Source: Tetraselmis striata (taxonomy: Eukaryota > Chlorophyta > Chlorodendrophyceae > Chlorodendrales > Chlorodendraceae). From it: a stretch of DNA of 64,000 nucleotides. Below are positions 45,271-55,971 of this stretch, piece by piece. Numbering within the stretch: position 1 is the first letter of the stretch; each line of letters opens with the position of its first letter. Location: positions 1-64,000 of the forward strand of contig VCJN01000341.1 of assembly GCA_006384855.1 (NCBI GenBank), written 5' to 3'. Position numbers and translations under genes: made by a program. A model generated the notes under the pieces. The model was not told where the DNA came from and did no database searches. It saw only the letters and a program-made list of their open reading frames with translations.

Positions 45271-48200
45271 TTAACGGTAGGTGTGCGTGCGGGGTGTGTG
45301 GGAGGTATTGGGGTTGGACATGGCAGGTTTGAGGGACTGTCGGGATATGCGGAGGAGAGTACGTAGCCATCCCATTGAGTGTCGTTGGAGTTTCCTACAG
45401 AGGCGGATTGTGGCGGCGCTGGGAGGCGAAAGGGGTTTGTCCGGGGGTTGCTTCCTCGGGCGGAGGACCGTGAGGCTATGGATGGCTTTTAGTGTGAGTT
45501 TGTGCATGGTGCCGCTGCGGTTTAGGGTGACGGGAATGATTTCAATCGGACACCGCCAACCTTGTTGACGTAGGGCGCTCACCATGTGTTGGTATTTTTC
45601 GCGGATGAGAGCGTGCACGATGGCATGCTGATTGAGATCTGTACAGTACTTGAATTCGATTATCTGTATTTTTGGGACTGCTCTGGGATCAGTGCTGAGA
45701 GATATGGTTTCGGTGGCCGGGTCCCAGTCGAATCCGACGATGCGTACTGCGTCCGGCTTGCGGTGTTTAGGGCGGAGGTGAGGGGGTAGCATGGTCGTGG
45801 GGAGGAGGATGGGTGCTTCGGCGGCGCTGGGACCTTCGGGTTCCCCTTCTTGGGCGTCCGCTAGGCGATCGGGGATGTTGATGCACGGGACTGTGTGTGT
45901 GATCCTCACTGTCGGTTAGGTTGGAGATCAGGGTGTCTCTGTTGGGGGAGGAGAAGTCAGCCACATATTTGTTGCCCGCGTCCGTGGATAATACGTGCCA
46001 GCGACCGTCGTTTAGGACTTCCGGCTCGTTGAGGAGGAGTTTAAGCGTGCTATTGTGTCGGTCTGTCTTTAGGCCGGCTATGGAGGGGCAATTGCGTGCC
46101 ATGTGACCGTTGCTGAGGTGCTGTCCGCATTTCCCGCATGTGAAGGACGGCTGGCCTTTGCGTCTCATTCGGCTGGAGTGTGTTCCCCACATGAATTCCA
46201 GCCTGTGGATTCTTTCCGAGGTGGTGATGTCAGAGGGGGTGACGATGTCCGGCATTACACATGTGGCCAACGCCTGGTGTATGAGGTGGGAGTGCAGGGT
46301 TTCGTCGGAGGCGTCGCAGCCTACTGTAGCGTTGGCGTGTTTCCGAAGGGCGGGTTTCAAGTTGTGGGGGGTGTGAGTGGTGGTCGGCGCGCCTTGGTAT
46401 GGGTTCGGCCACACGTCATTGGTTGATTCGGGAGTTGCGCCAACGGTTACGATAGTGTCAGGTGGGATTGTCCCGTTGGCTACTTCGCCGGCGGTGGTGT
46501 CGGCTTGTTCGTTGCCTTCGACCCCAATATGGGCTTTGACTTTCTGGAGGATGGTTCGGAGTCCCAAATCCGCTCGGTGTCGGAGTTGGCGTACTATATG
46601 TTCGAGTAGTATTTTGTGAGCGTGGCGTCGTAAGGTGACCGGCCGGTACACCATGCGCTCTACTAGGTGAAGGGAGACTGCGCTATCTGAGAGGATGTGC
46701 TTCGGTAGGTCGGACTCGAGTGCCACCGATATGGCGGCCAGTTCGGCTCTGGTGATGATGCCGCGAATATTGTCCGCTTCCACTCCCATTGCGATGGGTT
46801 TATTGCCCGGCGTGTAGACCCCGGCACCGATTCCCACCGCTCCGCCGCGGCGGATGCGAGAGCCATCGGTGTATGATAAGCGTTTCGGGTCGTGCCGTCG
46901 TTCCAGTAGTTGTATGGACGATATTGGTGACGTCAATGGGCGGGGTTTCTGTGCGGCGGGTGGTATCCGCCAGTCGCGAGGCGGTCTCGGAAGACGGGGG
47001 CATGATGTTGCTGCTCTTGCTGCGTCCGAGCCTATTTGTCGTTGGGTGGTGTTAAGGTGGAAGTGCGGCGTGCGGCCGGGGTACAAGACCCTGAGGGCAG
47101 CCGACATCTTGGTCGAAGCTTCCGCTGCGTTGACGTTTGCGAGGTAGGGGGCGGAAGCCACCAAGTACACTCCCACCGGCCAATTGGTGCCGAGGTCGTT
47201 GTTCGGGGATGTCTCGGTGTGTTGGTCTGGGGACTGGAATTTGGCGAGGTCCGCGGGCAGCTCGCATAATTTCTGCATGTAGGGTGGTTGAGGAGATGAG
47301 CTTTCTTGTAGGATGCGTCTATCCACTTGGGAAGGATGAGCATTGTGGCGGTAGACTCGTGCCTTTGAGCGTGCACGCTACGGAGAGCGTGTTGCACCGC
47401 TTTCATCATAGACTTGTCATCGTATTTGGGGTTGGCGAGGGACGTTTCAGCCCACAAGTACAGGTCGTTGGGGGGTCTAGCGCCGAAAACTACATCTTCG
47501 GGGTACAGACTATGGTATTGGGAGATGTATATCGACTTGTTGAGGGGGTCGCTGAAAAGTTCTGTGCGGGCATGCAGGGCGGGCATGATTGCCAGTGTCA
47601 AGCGGTCATCCGTGGCCCACTTGTTTCTTCGGATTTGGTGTTTGGAATTGTCGTCGTCACTCGTAAGGGTGCCCACTCTGCCCAGGAGCGCATAAACCTC
47701 CTCCGCAAACGTCTTATTTGTTCGGTCCGGTCTGAAGAGAAAGTGGAGGTGTTTGACCCTTCGGCGGTCGAGGGTATGGGAGGCTGTGCCGTCAGGCTTG
47801 TGGAGCACTAGTTGATGTGTGTCCCGGACGATGAAGTAGAATTCTTCCGTAGGCAGGGAGTTCAGGTCCGGATTGATGGTGGCGAGCCTGATTTCCACTT
47901 GGTGTTTGGGGGGGTGCCACGCGGCCGGTTGAGCGGGGGGAATTCCGGGGTTTTGAGTCTGGTTCAAATGCGATGGCTTGCATTGAGTGCGCGCTGTCCG
48001 GAATTCGTATCCATAATGGATTCGGCTAGTTGCCAGGCTGGTTCCCATTGGACCTTGAATAGGTGGGTGGTGTCGTCGTGGTTGTTTTTAAGGACGCATT
48101 TGGCACACCTGGCATCCGTGGCGAGGACGCAAGCGTGGTGGACCACGTTATGGCACCCGTGAATGGGCAGTTCCAGACTATGCATGCAGCGGGGAGGTGG

Positions 48201-50499
48201 CAGTGGGTACAGTCAGGTCGACCGGCGATTTTTAGTTTTTTACTTCTCATTGCGGAAGGCAGTCGTGTGTGATGGGTGTGCAGGAGGCCAAGACGAAGCC
48301 CATGTGCTTTTGGGCGTTGATTTCCGCAATGTTGAGGATTTCCGGGGCCCAGTGGACGAGGTATTGGTTGACGCCATCGAGTCCTCGGGCTGTGGAGGTG
48401 ATGCGGGTCACGTCGCTAGCTGGCAGGGGGGTTGCGTGGCATGTGAGGGGTTTCGTGCGGAATTGGGCTGTGCGGGCCTGGGCTGGGGCGCGTTGGGGGT
48501 GTAGGACCGGCGGGCCGAGTTGTGGGCGGCATGCGGTGCGCGGAAGGGCAGATAACCATGTGTTGTGCACCGGGAGCCGACGCGTGTCCGGGGAGTGGTA
48601 ACGCGGCGGGGGTACGGTACCTCTTGGTAGGGTGAGAATTTGCGAGAGGGTATGTAATGCCTTTGGGAGGGCGGATCTGGTGGCGGCTGGGGTATGGGTG
48701 GGGGCGGCTCTGGTAATCTCTGCGACCGTTTCGAGGCGGTATATGGGGGCGTCGTTTCGTCGGTGGGTCGCCAGGGCGTCCCCCCTGGTCTCAAGGCCAA
48801 CTGCCCAGAGCGGGGCCATCCTGCGCATCATGACCGCGGTTTTAGGTTTGGCTTTGTACTGCTTGTACGTGGCGGTCCTATCGGCGGGGGGTAGGTGTTC
48901 CGAGAGTTTGGTCCATGCTGCTGCCTTCGCGGCCTCGTGTCGGTAGTTGAAGGCCTCGCGGATGGAGGTGGCGAGGTGTGTGTCGTCGGCGAATGAAGGC
49001 GTACGAGTACCCCGTGACGTAGAGGTGCAGGTCGCGGTGAGTCTGCGTGAGGCTTCGCAGTGCCGGGTAGGAGTGGGAGGATGCTGTGCATTCCTTCGGC
49101 CACTTGGCGTTTTTTGGCGACAGTGTCTTTGATGTGGGCCATGTACATGTCTCCCCTTAGGCCGGGTACGGTTAGTGTATTCCTTACGTGTTTCGCTGCC
49201 ATTGAGGCTGCTTTGGCCCTCGGATGGAGGGGAAGCCGAGGCCAAGTTGGTCTAGAGGGCGTTGCAAGGCTTGTCGCGGAAGGGACTTTGTGGCGGACAC
49301 AGCGTTGCGGTAACCCGTGCCGAGGGCGGCATCGAATTGGCGGAGTTATTCCATGGAGAAGGGACCTAGTTGTAGTGAGAGGAGCTTCCCCTTCATGAGG
49401 GACTCGACTATACGGGTCTTCCTGGTGGAGGAGAGGCGCACTGCGGAGATAGCCAGGCCTATGGGTCGGAGTTCACGGAGCAGAGCGGAGTGGTGCGCCG
49501 TTAAGTGTCATTGTGGTGGGGACCCCAAGCATTTTATATGGTTCGTCCGGAGGGAGGCGGCCTATGGGTTCGAGATGGCCTGATACTCCGAGGAGGCGCA
49601 GGTGGGATAGTTGATGGGAGAGGGCCGCCCGGTTCGCGGGGGAGAGCGGTTTTGTTCTACTCCATAGGGCTCCAGTGGCTGTGCATTTGGAGGCTTCTAC
49701 CGACATGTTTGTGCATTCGCTGAATTCGGAGAGTTTGGTGAGTTGGAGTTTCATGTCCGCTATTGTGGAAGTGGTAATGCTTATGTCGTCAGCACAGCCG
49801 TGGCCGGGATATGTTCGTCGATTGGGGTGGGTGTCCTTCCGCATGCAGTGGAGAGGGTAGCCCGGCTACCGACATGGAGCCATTGCAAGAGGGGTTCCGG
49901 GAAGAGGGTGAACATGAAGGGGGGTAGAGAGTCTCCTTGTAGGGTGCGTCTTTTCACTTGGACCCTTGCTGTTTCCCCCCATGGGGTGTGATATGAGGTG
50001 GTCGTTTTGGAATATAGGTCTACACACAGCTATGTACTCCGTGGGCATGCCCATGTTCATCATGGTTTTGAAGAGTATCTCGAGGTCGGTGGAGTCAAAG
50101 GCGCCTTTGAAGTCAACATATACCGTGTATATGTCTTTGTGGTGTTCCTTTGCGTCAGCATATGAGGTCATGACTGTGGTGAGACCATCGTGCGACTGCA
50201 TGCATGGGACGAAGCCATCGTTAGTTCGTGCCGCATCGAATGCCGTGTTCCCCGGCGTTCGCAACCCCAATCTCGTGTAGGCAGGCTGTCCACAGCTTCA
50301 GCATGCAGTTCATGAGGGCAATGGGTCGATAGTTGCTAGCCGGGGAGCCCCGTATGTATAGCAGACATGTGACGCTAGTGCACCATGTTGAGGGGGTGTA
50401 CAAGTGGCTAGCCATGTGTTGGAAGAGGACATGGAGGATTGAGGTGGTGCTTTCCGGCAGCCACTTCAGGATTTCGTTCGGGTTGTCTGTCGAGACCAT
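45271..50499 (-). mobile_element. LINE with RT, RNase H, CCHC and PD-(D/E)XK-like nuclease
   Basis: Read on the minus strand: an RT start (SNYRPIALMNCMLKLW, about 50330), VYVDFKGAFDSTD (about 50120), the catalytic CADD box (about 49785), a long connection region (49245-47032), RNase H (YTDGSR near 46860; ITRAELAAISVALE; ILSDSAVSLH; KAHIGVEGNEQAD), a CCHC knuckle (CGKCGQHLSNGHMARNC near 46130), and a C-terminal block with KPDAVRIVGFDWD and IQIIEFKYCTD, which fits a PD-(D/E)XK nuclease. No AP endonuclease is seen upstream, but the 5' end is missing or degenerate. Reading frame changes occur between the RT, the connection region and the RNase H part, so it is not intact as assembled. It lies to the right of Copia-like gag sequence, as if inserted there. 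Confidence 0.8.
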
Positions 50500-50658
50500 G
50501 GCACATGTTGTCTCATGCTATCGCACCTCGGTTGACCGCAGTGGATTGAGAGAGGTCCCTGAGTTCCGAGGTAGCACTCGGGTGGTGCTGGGCAACCTGG
50601 ACGAGCGTGTGGTAAAGGTATGACTGGAGCTATGGGTCGATGTTGGATCATTCGTGTT

Positions 50659-50893
50659 GTGCGCAGCGTCCCTGCCAACCCGCCCTGTGCGGTCCCGGCG
50701 CGAGCCGGGGACTGTGGGAGGGAGCACGAAGCGCGGAGAGTGGATGGTTACAGAGTAGTGACCAGGCCCGCCCGGGGGCCGCACGCATCTAGGCAGGCGT
50801 TGCGGTGCCTGGTGCGCGCGCGCCGTGCAAGTGCGGACTATGCATGATGACATGTGCTAAAGTACTAAAGCATATCCCAGTCCTTAGCCACAT
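50659..50893 (-). mobile_element. LTR-like sequence interrupted by the DIRS element (first part)
   Basis: Matches 42774-43000. The remaining part of the LTR-like sequence lies beyond the DIRS element at 55806-55885, which ends where the minus strand reads TGTTGACATCA. Confidence 0.6.
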
Positions 50894-51071
50894 ATGGTCA
50901 GATGTAGTCATCTAGAGGTTTACAGTACATTAGCTATGTTGTACTGCGCACGACCCCCGAGGTCGGCGCACGGACTAAGGCCTGCCGGCCCGCACCAGCA
51001 CTATGACCTGAGGGGTCCACCCTCGGGCACATGCACTCTCTGCTTTGCGCTCGCCTCAACCGGCTCGCGCA
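50893..51071. repeat. 5' direct repeat of the DIRS element
   Basis: About 178 bp, nearly identical to 55504-55681 (one difference, CACATGCAC versus CACAGGCAC). It lies just upstream of the first open frame. Confidence 0.9.
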
Positions 51072-51115
51072 AGCAGTCTCGACTCTAGCAGTCGAGCAGA
51101 GTGTCAGCTTACTCT

Positions 51116-52156
51116 ATGCCGACTCGGACCCGAGCCTCAGCCTCCCGAGACGCTACACCTTCCCCACCCCGCGACAGCAGGATGCCCCCTCGCCCTGTAC
51201 CGGAAGACGCCTTAGCGGACGACGCCCCGGGCGGCGCCACGGCGGCATCTGTCGCGGAATTGGAGAAACGCCTGACGGCCCAAGCGGAAGCCCTGGAGAA
51301 GCGGCTGGCCGGGCAGTTTGAGGCTGCTACGGCTGCCTTGCTCGCTCGACTCGCCCCCCCCACTAACCCGCTTCCTCCCGAAGGTACCCAGCCAGCCAAC
51401 CCCGCGGGCACGCCTGCGCCCGAGGGTGGTGAGCAAGGAGCGCGAGAGCCCCTTCCTGCTGAGCTAGACGCACCCGACAACGAGCTCGAGTACGTCGACT
51501 TTGCCTACTACGGCCGAGTCATCCCCCCCGGTCTGGAGCGCCCCCCGCGCGACGTCGACGAGCCCCGCTTGTGGACCCTGACCGACGACACCGCCCGCGC
51601 CCTCGCGGATAAGCGGAGTCAGGCAGCGTACGACGAGTACCTGCACCTAGGCTGCTATGCCTTCTTCAGTAGCTGCGCCAACGAGGCGATGCGCTGCGCT
51701 CTGGAGTCGCTTTCGACCGAGTCTGCTACGCCGGCAGGCAAGGCTGCGGCCCTTGCCGAGCTCCGCGCATGCTACCGCACCCACCTGGCGACGGAGGAGG
51801 CCACCCGTTCCCGGTTGGGCTACCTCCAGCTCGCCAAGAATGGCCCAACGGCTACCGAGGCGGACCGTGTTTTCGCCGAGCTCGCCCACGCAAAGTTCTG
51901 CACCCCACGGCGCATCGCCGTGTCCGGGCAACTCGACCAACTCCGCCGAGCGTTCGACGACAAGACCCTCGAGATCAGCCTTTCCGCAGCAGGCAAGGCC
52001 CGTGCCGCGGCCGCGTTCGCCAAGGCTACCCCCGACAAGCCCGCCCCCACGGAGTCCGCCGAGAGGCGCAAGCAACGCGAGCAAGCCGCTGCGGCGCGGA
52101 AGGCCGCAGCGACAGCCGCAGCGTCCGACAAGGCCAAGTCCAAGGTCACCAAGTGA
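51116..52156 (+). CDS. DIRS gag-like protein
   Basis: About 346 residues. It has an Ala/Glu-rich coiled N-terminal part (ELEKRLTAQAEALEKRL), a central region with WTLTDDTARALADKR and LHLGCYAFFSSCANEAMRC, and a Lys/Ala-rich tail. In this position, upstream of the RT frame of a DIRS-like element, it is expected to be the structural gag-like protein. Assignment rests on position; the sequence has no motif I can name. Confidence 0.7.
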   Translation: MPTRTRASASRDATPSPPRDSRMPPRPVPEDALADDAPGGATAASVAELEKRLTAQAEALEKRLAGQFEAATAALLARLAPPTNPLPPEGTQPANPAGTPAPEGGEQGAREPLPAELDAPDNELEYVDFAYYGRVIPPGLERPPRDVDEPRLWTLTDDTARALADKRSQAAYDEYLHLGCYAFFSSCANEAMRCALESLSTESATPAGKAAALAELRACYRTHLATEEATRSRLGYLQLAKNGPTATEADRVFAELAHAKFCTPRRIAVSGQLDQLRRAFDDKTLEISLSAAGKARAAAAFAKATPDKPAPTESAERRKQREQAAAARKAAATAAASDKAKSKVTK

Positions 52157-52202
52157 CGGTGTGGCCCGCCGCGCCGACTCCTGTACGCCTACCTCCCTCT
52201 AC

Positions 52203-54200
52203 ATGCGACACCGCGTGCGCAGAAGATGGCGCGACTGGGAAAGCATCGGCGCGAGCGGACAAGTCTTGAGTTGGATCCGCCAAGGGGTCCGAATACGCTT
52301 CAAGAACGGGCGACGCCCTCACCCCTACAACCACGGCGTCTCTATGCGCGACGCCACTCAGGCACAACTGGACTTCATGGCTACAGAACTGCCCCGCTTC
52401 GAGGCGATTGGCGCGTGGGAGCGCGGACACTGCAACAAGTGGGTATCCAGAATGTTTCTAGTCCCCAAGCCCGGCGCCAACAAGTGGCGCCTCATCATCG
52501 ACCTGCGGGAGCTCAACAAGTGGTGCAAGACTTTCACGATGTCCTACGAAACGCTCAAGCACCTGCGGCACCTTGCGCGCGCGGGGGATTGGTTCGTGTC
52601 GATGGATCTGGCCGATGGCTACTACGCCCTTGGGATTCGGGAGGAGGACCGCGACTTCTTTACCGTGAACTACCGAGGGGAGCTGTGGCGGCTTGCGTGC
52701 CTACCGATGGGTTGGACAGGCTCGTCGTACTACTTCTGCAAATTGACGGCGGCCTTTACGGACTACCTGCGGACGCCCCTGAAGCGGCGCGACCCAGCGT
52801 TGCCTCCCACGGCCCCGTCCAAGCCTACTCGCCGTTTCCTGCGCAACACTCGCTGGCGAGGCGAGCGGCTCCTACCATATATGGACGACTTCCTTTTCCT
52901 CGCGGACTCCCGCGAGGCAGCCCTGGAGCTACGCGTCCGGTTAAGCACCTTGTTGGACCGCTTGGGCCTGCTGCGCAACCCCAACAAGGGAGTCTGGGAG
53001 CCCACCCAGGTCGGCCCTCACCTGGGCCTGATCATCGACCTGAAGCGCGGCGAGTTCCGCGCCCCCGAGGAGAAGCTCATCGCGCTAGCCAAGGCCGCCC
53101 GTTCGCTCCTTGGCCGCGCAGCCTCCGACAAGCGCTGGCTCCCAGCTCGGCAGCTGGCGTCCTTTGCGGGCAAGGCGCAGTTCCTGTACTTGGCAGTTAC
53201 GCCGGCCCGTTTCTTTCTGCGAGAGCTGCACTGCGTCCTCGCAACCCGGCAGGGATGGGGCGGGCGCGTCAAGATGACACACCAGCTGCGCCGCGACCTA
53301 GAGTGGTGGACCCAGGTACCTGCGCAACACAACGGTCGCTCTATGTACAAGCCTGTGGAGACCGCGTATCTTCACGCGGACTCCAGCTCGTACGGATGGG
53401 GGGCTGTGCTGAACAACAACAGCGCTTACCAGGCGCGCGGCTTCTGGTACGAGGACGACCGCTCGCATCACATCACATGGAAGGAGCTTCGCGCGGTACG
53501 TCACGCGGTCGAATCATTTTTGCCACAACTCCGAGGACGGCGCGTCTTACTGCACGAGGACAACACAGCCGTGGTGGCAGCGCTGACCATCCTTACCTCT
53601 CGGTCGCCCGTCATGATGGAGGAGCTCCGCAAGCTGTGGCACCTCCTGGATATCCACGACATCTCCATCAGGCCCCGATACATCCAGTCTGCAGCCAACG
53701 TTTGGGCGGACCGACTCAGCAGGGAGCTGGACGACTCCGACTGGCAGCTCAATCCGCGGATATTCGCGTACCTGCAGCGCTTGTGGGGTCCGCACACCGT
53801 CGACAGATTTGCGTCAATGGAAAATACGCAACTTCCACGGTACAATTCCCGCTGGCGCGACCCGCATTGCGAAGCGGTGGATTCGCTCCATTTGCCGGAC
53901 GAGTTCTGGCGCAGGGAGCGCAATTATTGCAATCCTCCGTGGGGTTTGTTGGACGATTTGGCGGACAAACTGCGACAGTCGGGCGCGGCCGCCACGGTCA
54001 TCGCACCGCACTGGCCAGGACGGCGTTGGTACCAGCTGCTGCAAGACCTCGCCACCGAGACGATTGTCTACCCGCCTACCCGCGACCTCTTCTTTCCTGG
54101 GCGGCGGGGAACGCGCGCGGGGGTCGGACTGCCCGGCTGGAGCGTCGTGGCTTTTCGGCTGCCACGCCGGCATGGCTGCACCTCCGCCGGGGGTCGCTAG
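52203..54200 (+). CDS. DIRS reverse transcriptase, RNase H and methyltransferase-like protein
   Basis: About 665 residues from the ATG 46 bases after the gag-like stop. RT motifs in order: SRMFLVPKPGANKWRLIID, VSMDLADGYYALGI, LPMGWTGSSYYF and the catalytic YMDD (LLPYMDDFLFLAD). RNase H follows: LHADSSSYGWGAVL, ITWKELRAVRHAVESF, LHEDNTAVVAAL and SAANVWADRLSR. The C-terminal part (DRFASMENTQLPRYNSRW, then NYCNPPWGLLDDL) is the Dam-like methyltransferase-related region typical of DIRS elements. It copies the element RNA into DNA. Confidence 0.9.
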   Translation: MRHRVRRRWRDWESIGASGQVLSWIRQGVRIRFKNGRRPHPYNHGVSMRDATQAQLDFMATELPRFEAIGAWERGHCNKWVSRMFLVPKPGANKWRLIIDLRELNKWCKTFTMSYETLKHLRHLARAGDWFVSMDLADGYYALGIREEDRDFFTVNYRGELWRLACLPMGWTGSSYYFCKLTAAFTDYLRTPLKRRDPALPPTAPSKPTRRFLRNTRWRGERLLPYMDDFLFLADSREAALELRVRLSTLLDRLGLLRNPNKGVWEPTQVGPHLGLIIDLKRGEFRAPEEKLIALAKAARSLLGRAASDKRWLPARQLASFAGKAQFLYLAVTPARFFLRELHCVLATRQGWGGRVKMTHQLRRDLEWWTQVPAQHNGRSMYKPVETAYLHADSSSYGWGAVLNNNSAYQARGFWYEDDRSHHITWKELRAVRHAVESFLPQLRGRRVLLHEDNTAVVAALTILTSRSPVMMEELRKLWHLLDIHDISIRPRYIQSAANVWADRLSRELDDSDWQLNPRIFAYLQRLWGPHTVDRFASMENTQLPRYNSRWRDPHCEAVDSLHLPDEFWRRERNYCNPPWGLLDDLADKLRQSGAAATVIAPHWPGRRWYQLLQDLATETIVYPPTRDLFFPGRRGTRAGVGLPGWSVVAFRLPRRHGCTSAGGR

Positions 54201-54208
54201 GCCGGGCT

Positions 54209-55447
54209 ATGACCGTACAGCCGTCGCTGCAGTACGGTGTGCCGTACGGTGTGCAGTACGGTGTGCAGTACGGTGTGCAGTACGGTGTGCAATACCCGGG
54301 CCGCCTGTCCCACACTCGACGCGCGCGCTACCGGCTTGCCGCGCGCGCCGGCTCGGAGGCGCCCTGGTCGGCATCAATGGCGGCCGAGCTCCGGTCTTTG
54401 TTGGGAACCGACGACGTTGGTCAAGCGGCGCTCGGGTTGCTTACGGGTTCGCTGGCGGCCGGCACCTACCGCAACTACGACAGCGGCATGCGCTCTTTCG
54501 CTACTTTCTGCGAGCAGGAAGGCTTACGCCCGCTGCAGGCTACTACCAGCACAATCGTCCGCTACACTGCCTGGCTAGGCTTGCAAGGTACCGTCGGCGC
54601 GGAGTCCCTTCAACAGTACTACTCGTCCATCAACAAGTACTTCCGCGACCATCAACGCCAGCCTGTCGCCCTCGGCGAAATGGTAGCCGACGCGCGCCGC
54701 GGCCTGGCTATCCAGCAAGAGCGTCTTGCGGCGGAAGACGTCCGCGTCGCCCTACCTGCGCCCGTGGCGGCTGACATCCTGAACACCGCGATTGGATTTC
54801 GGAAGACATTGGCGTGGGAACCCGCTAATATTGCGGACATCCGCGCTTTCAGGGCCGCGCTCGCGACGATTACGGCGTACGTCTTCCTGTGCCGCGCGGA
54901 GTCCGGCATTAGCTGCGAGACCGGTGATTTACTGGTCGACCGGCCGTCCGGAAGCATTCTACTGTACGTCCGCAAACAGAAAGGCGACCAGCGTACGAGG
55001 GTTTCCGCTAAGCCCCTGATAACTCTGCCCATCGCCGCCGTTCCGGACTTCGCTGACCTGCTGGACTGGTACACCGTCAGTCGCGACGCCTACTGCCGCC
55101 GTTTCTACGGCGCCAACCCGCCGCCCAAGTTCTGGAGCATCTCCCCGCCGGAGTCTTCCGCCACTTGGTCGGTTTCAGCCACTCTTACCGAGTGGTTGCG
55201 GGACGCCTACCTGGCGGCAGGCGCCCGACCTCCCACCGGTTTCAAGTGGACATCGCACAGTTTACGCAAGGGTGCCGCTTCCGCAGCAAGCTGCGTCGGC
55301 GTCCCCTTGCCGGCCATCAAACACATGGGCGACTGGTCGAAGAACAGCGAGGTGGTCACCGGGAAGTACATCGACCCGACCATGCGCCCGACTCCTGCGG
55401 CCTGGAGGTTCTTCGGTTGGCTCGTCCCCGTCCGGCCGCCGGCCTAA
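54209..55447 (+). CDS. DIRS tyrosine recombinase
   Basis: About 412 residues; the ATG lies 9 bases after the stop of the RT frame. Near the start is a short tandem repeat (GVQYG units, 15 bp each, about 54237-54292). The N-terminal SAM-like core (AAGTYRNYDSGMRSFATFCE) and the catalytic region (RAESG; SHSLRKGAASAAS with the HxxR motif; KHMGDWSKNSEVVTGKYID with the nucleophile Tyr) are those of tyrosine recombinases. It joins the circular DNA copy of the element to the host genome. Confidence 0.9.
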   Translation: MTVQPSLQYGVPYGVQYGVQYGVQYGVQYPGRLSHTRRARYRLAARAGSEAPWSASMAAELRSLLGTDDVGQAALGLLTGSLAAGTYRNYDSGMRSFATFCEQEGLRPLQATTSTIVRYTAWLGLQGTVGAESLQQYYSSINKYFRDHQRQPVALGEMVADARRGLAIQQERLAAEDVRVALPAPVAADILNTAIGFRKTLAWEPANIADIRAFRAALATITAYVFLCRAESGISCETGDLLVDRPSGSILLYVRKQKGDQRTRVSAKPLITLPIAAVPDFADLLDWYTVSRDAYCRRFYGANPPPKFWSISPPESSATWSVSATLTEWLRDAYLAAGARPPTGFKWTSHSLRKGAASAASCVGVPLPAIKHMGDWSKNSEVVTGKYIDPTMRPTPAAWRFFGWLVPVRPPA

Positions 55448-55503
55448 GCTTCCTGTGCTAGCCTTTGGCTTTCGTCTCTGGCAAACAGTGCCTCCTTGGG
55501 TAA

Positions 55504-55681
55504 ATGGTCAGATGTAGTCATCTAGAGGTTTACAGTACATTAGCTATGTTGTACTGCGCACGACCCCCGAGGTCGGCGCACGGACTAAGGCCTGCCGGCC
55601 CGCACCAGCACTATGACCTGAGGGGTCCACCCTCGGGCACAGGCACTCTCTGCTTTGCGCTCGCCTCAACCGGCTCGCGCA
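55504..55681. repeat. 3' direct repeat of the DIRS element
   Basis: Copy of 50893-51071, starting 57 bases after the stop of the recombinase frame and followed by about 95 bp of further element sequence. Confidence 0.9.
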
Positions 55682-55780
55682 CCCACCCACCCTCAACCAT
55701 CTTTTGCGCTAGGAGACACCCAGGCCAAGCCTGTGGTTCTTGTCTTAGCCTTCGATGTAAGCGAGCTGACATTCTTTAAA

Positions 55781-55971
55781 GTACTAAAGCATATCCCAGT
55801 CCTTAGCCACATATTGTACATATATGTAGTAGAGGAAAAACAAATGTACATATGCAGCAGTGTACCGCCAACACTGATGTCAACAGGGGGGGTGGGATGC
55901 TAGCGGGGGGCACAGTCGGCACCCCCATCACGGTACTCGCGGCAAGGTGGCGAGCGGCGCTTTTCGTGGGT
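55781..55971. other. LTR-like remainder and 3' flank of MSH3
   Basis: 55781-55814 repeats the sequence found at 50860-50893. 55806-55885 is the outer end of the interrupted LTR-like sequence; after it a G run (GGGGGGG) matches a polypurine tract on the minus strand. 55886-55971 is the presumed 3' flank of MSH3; no polyadenylation signal is obvious. Confidence 0.5.

Larger units (their letters stand above)
50894..55780 (+). mobile_element. DIRS-type YR retrotransposon, looks whole
   Basis: It has three open reading frames in the order expected for DIRS-like elements (gag-like, RT/RNase H/methyltransferase-like, tyrosine recombinase) and near-identical direct repeats at both ends (50893-51071 and 55504-55681), consistent with the split-direct-repeat arrangement of PAT/Ngaro-type relatives. 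All three frames are open as read, and the end repeats differ by about one base, so it appears young and intact. It sits inside an LTR-like sequence. A 34-base host-like sequence (AAAGTACTAAAGCATATCCC onward) is present on both sides. Confidence 0.88.
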
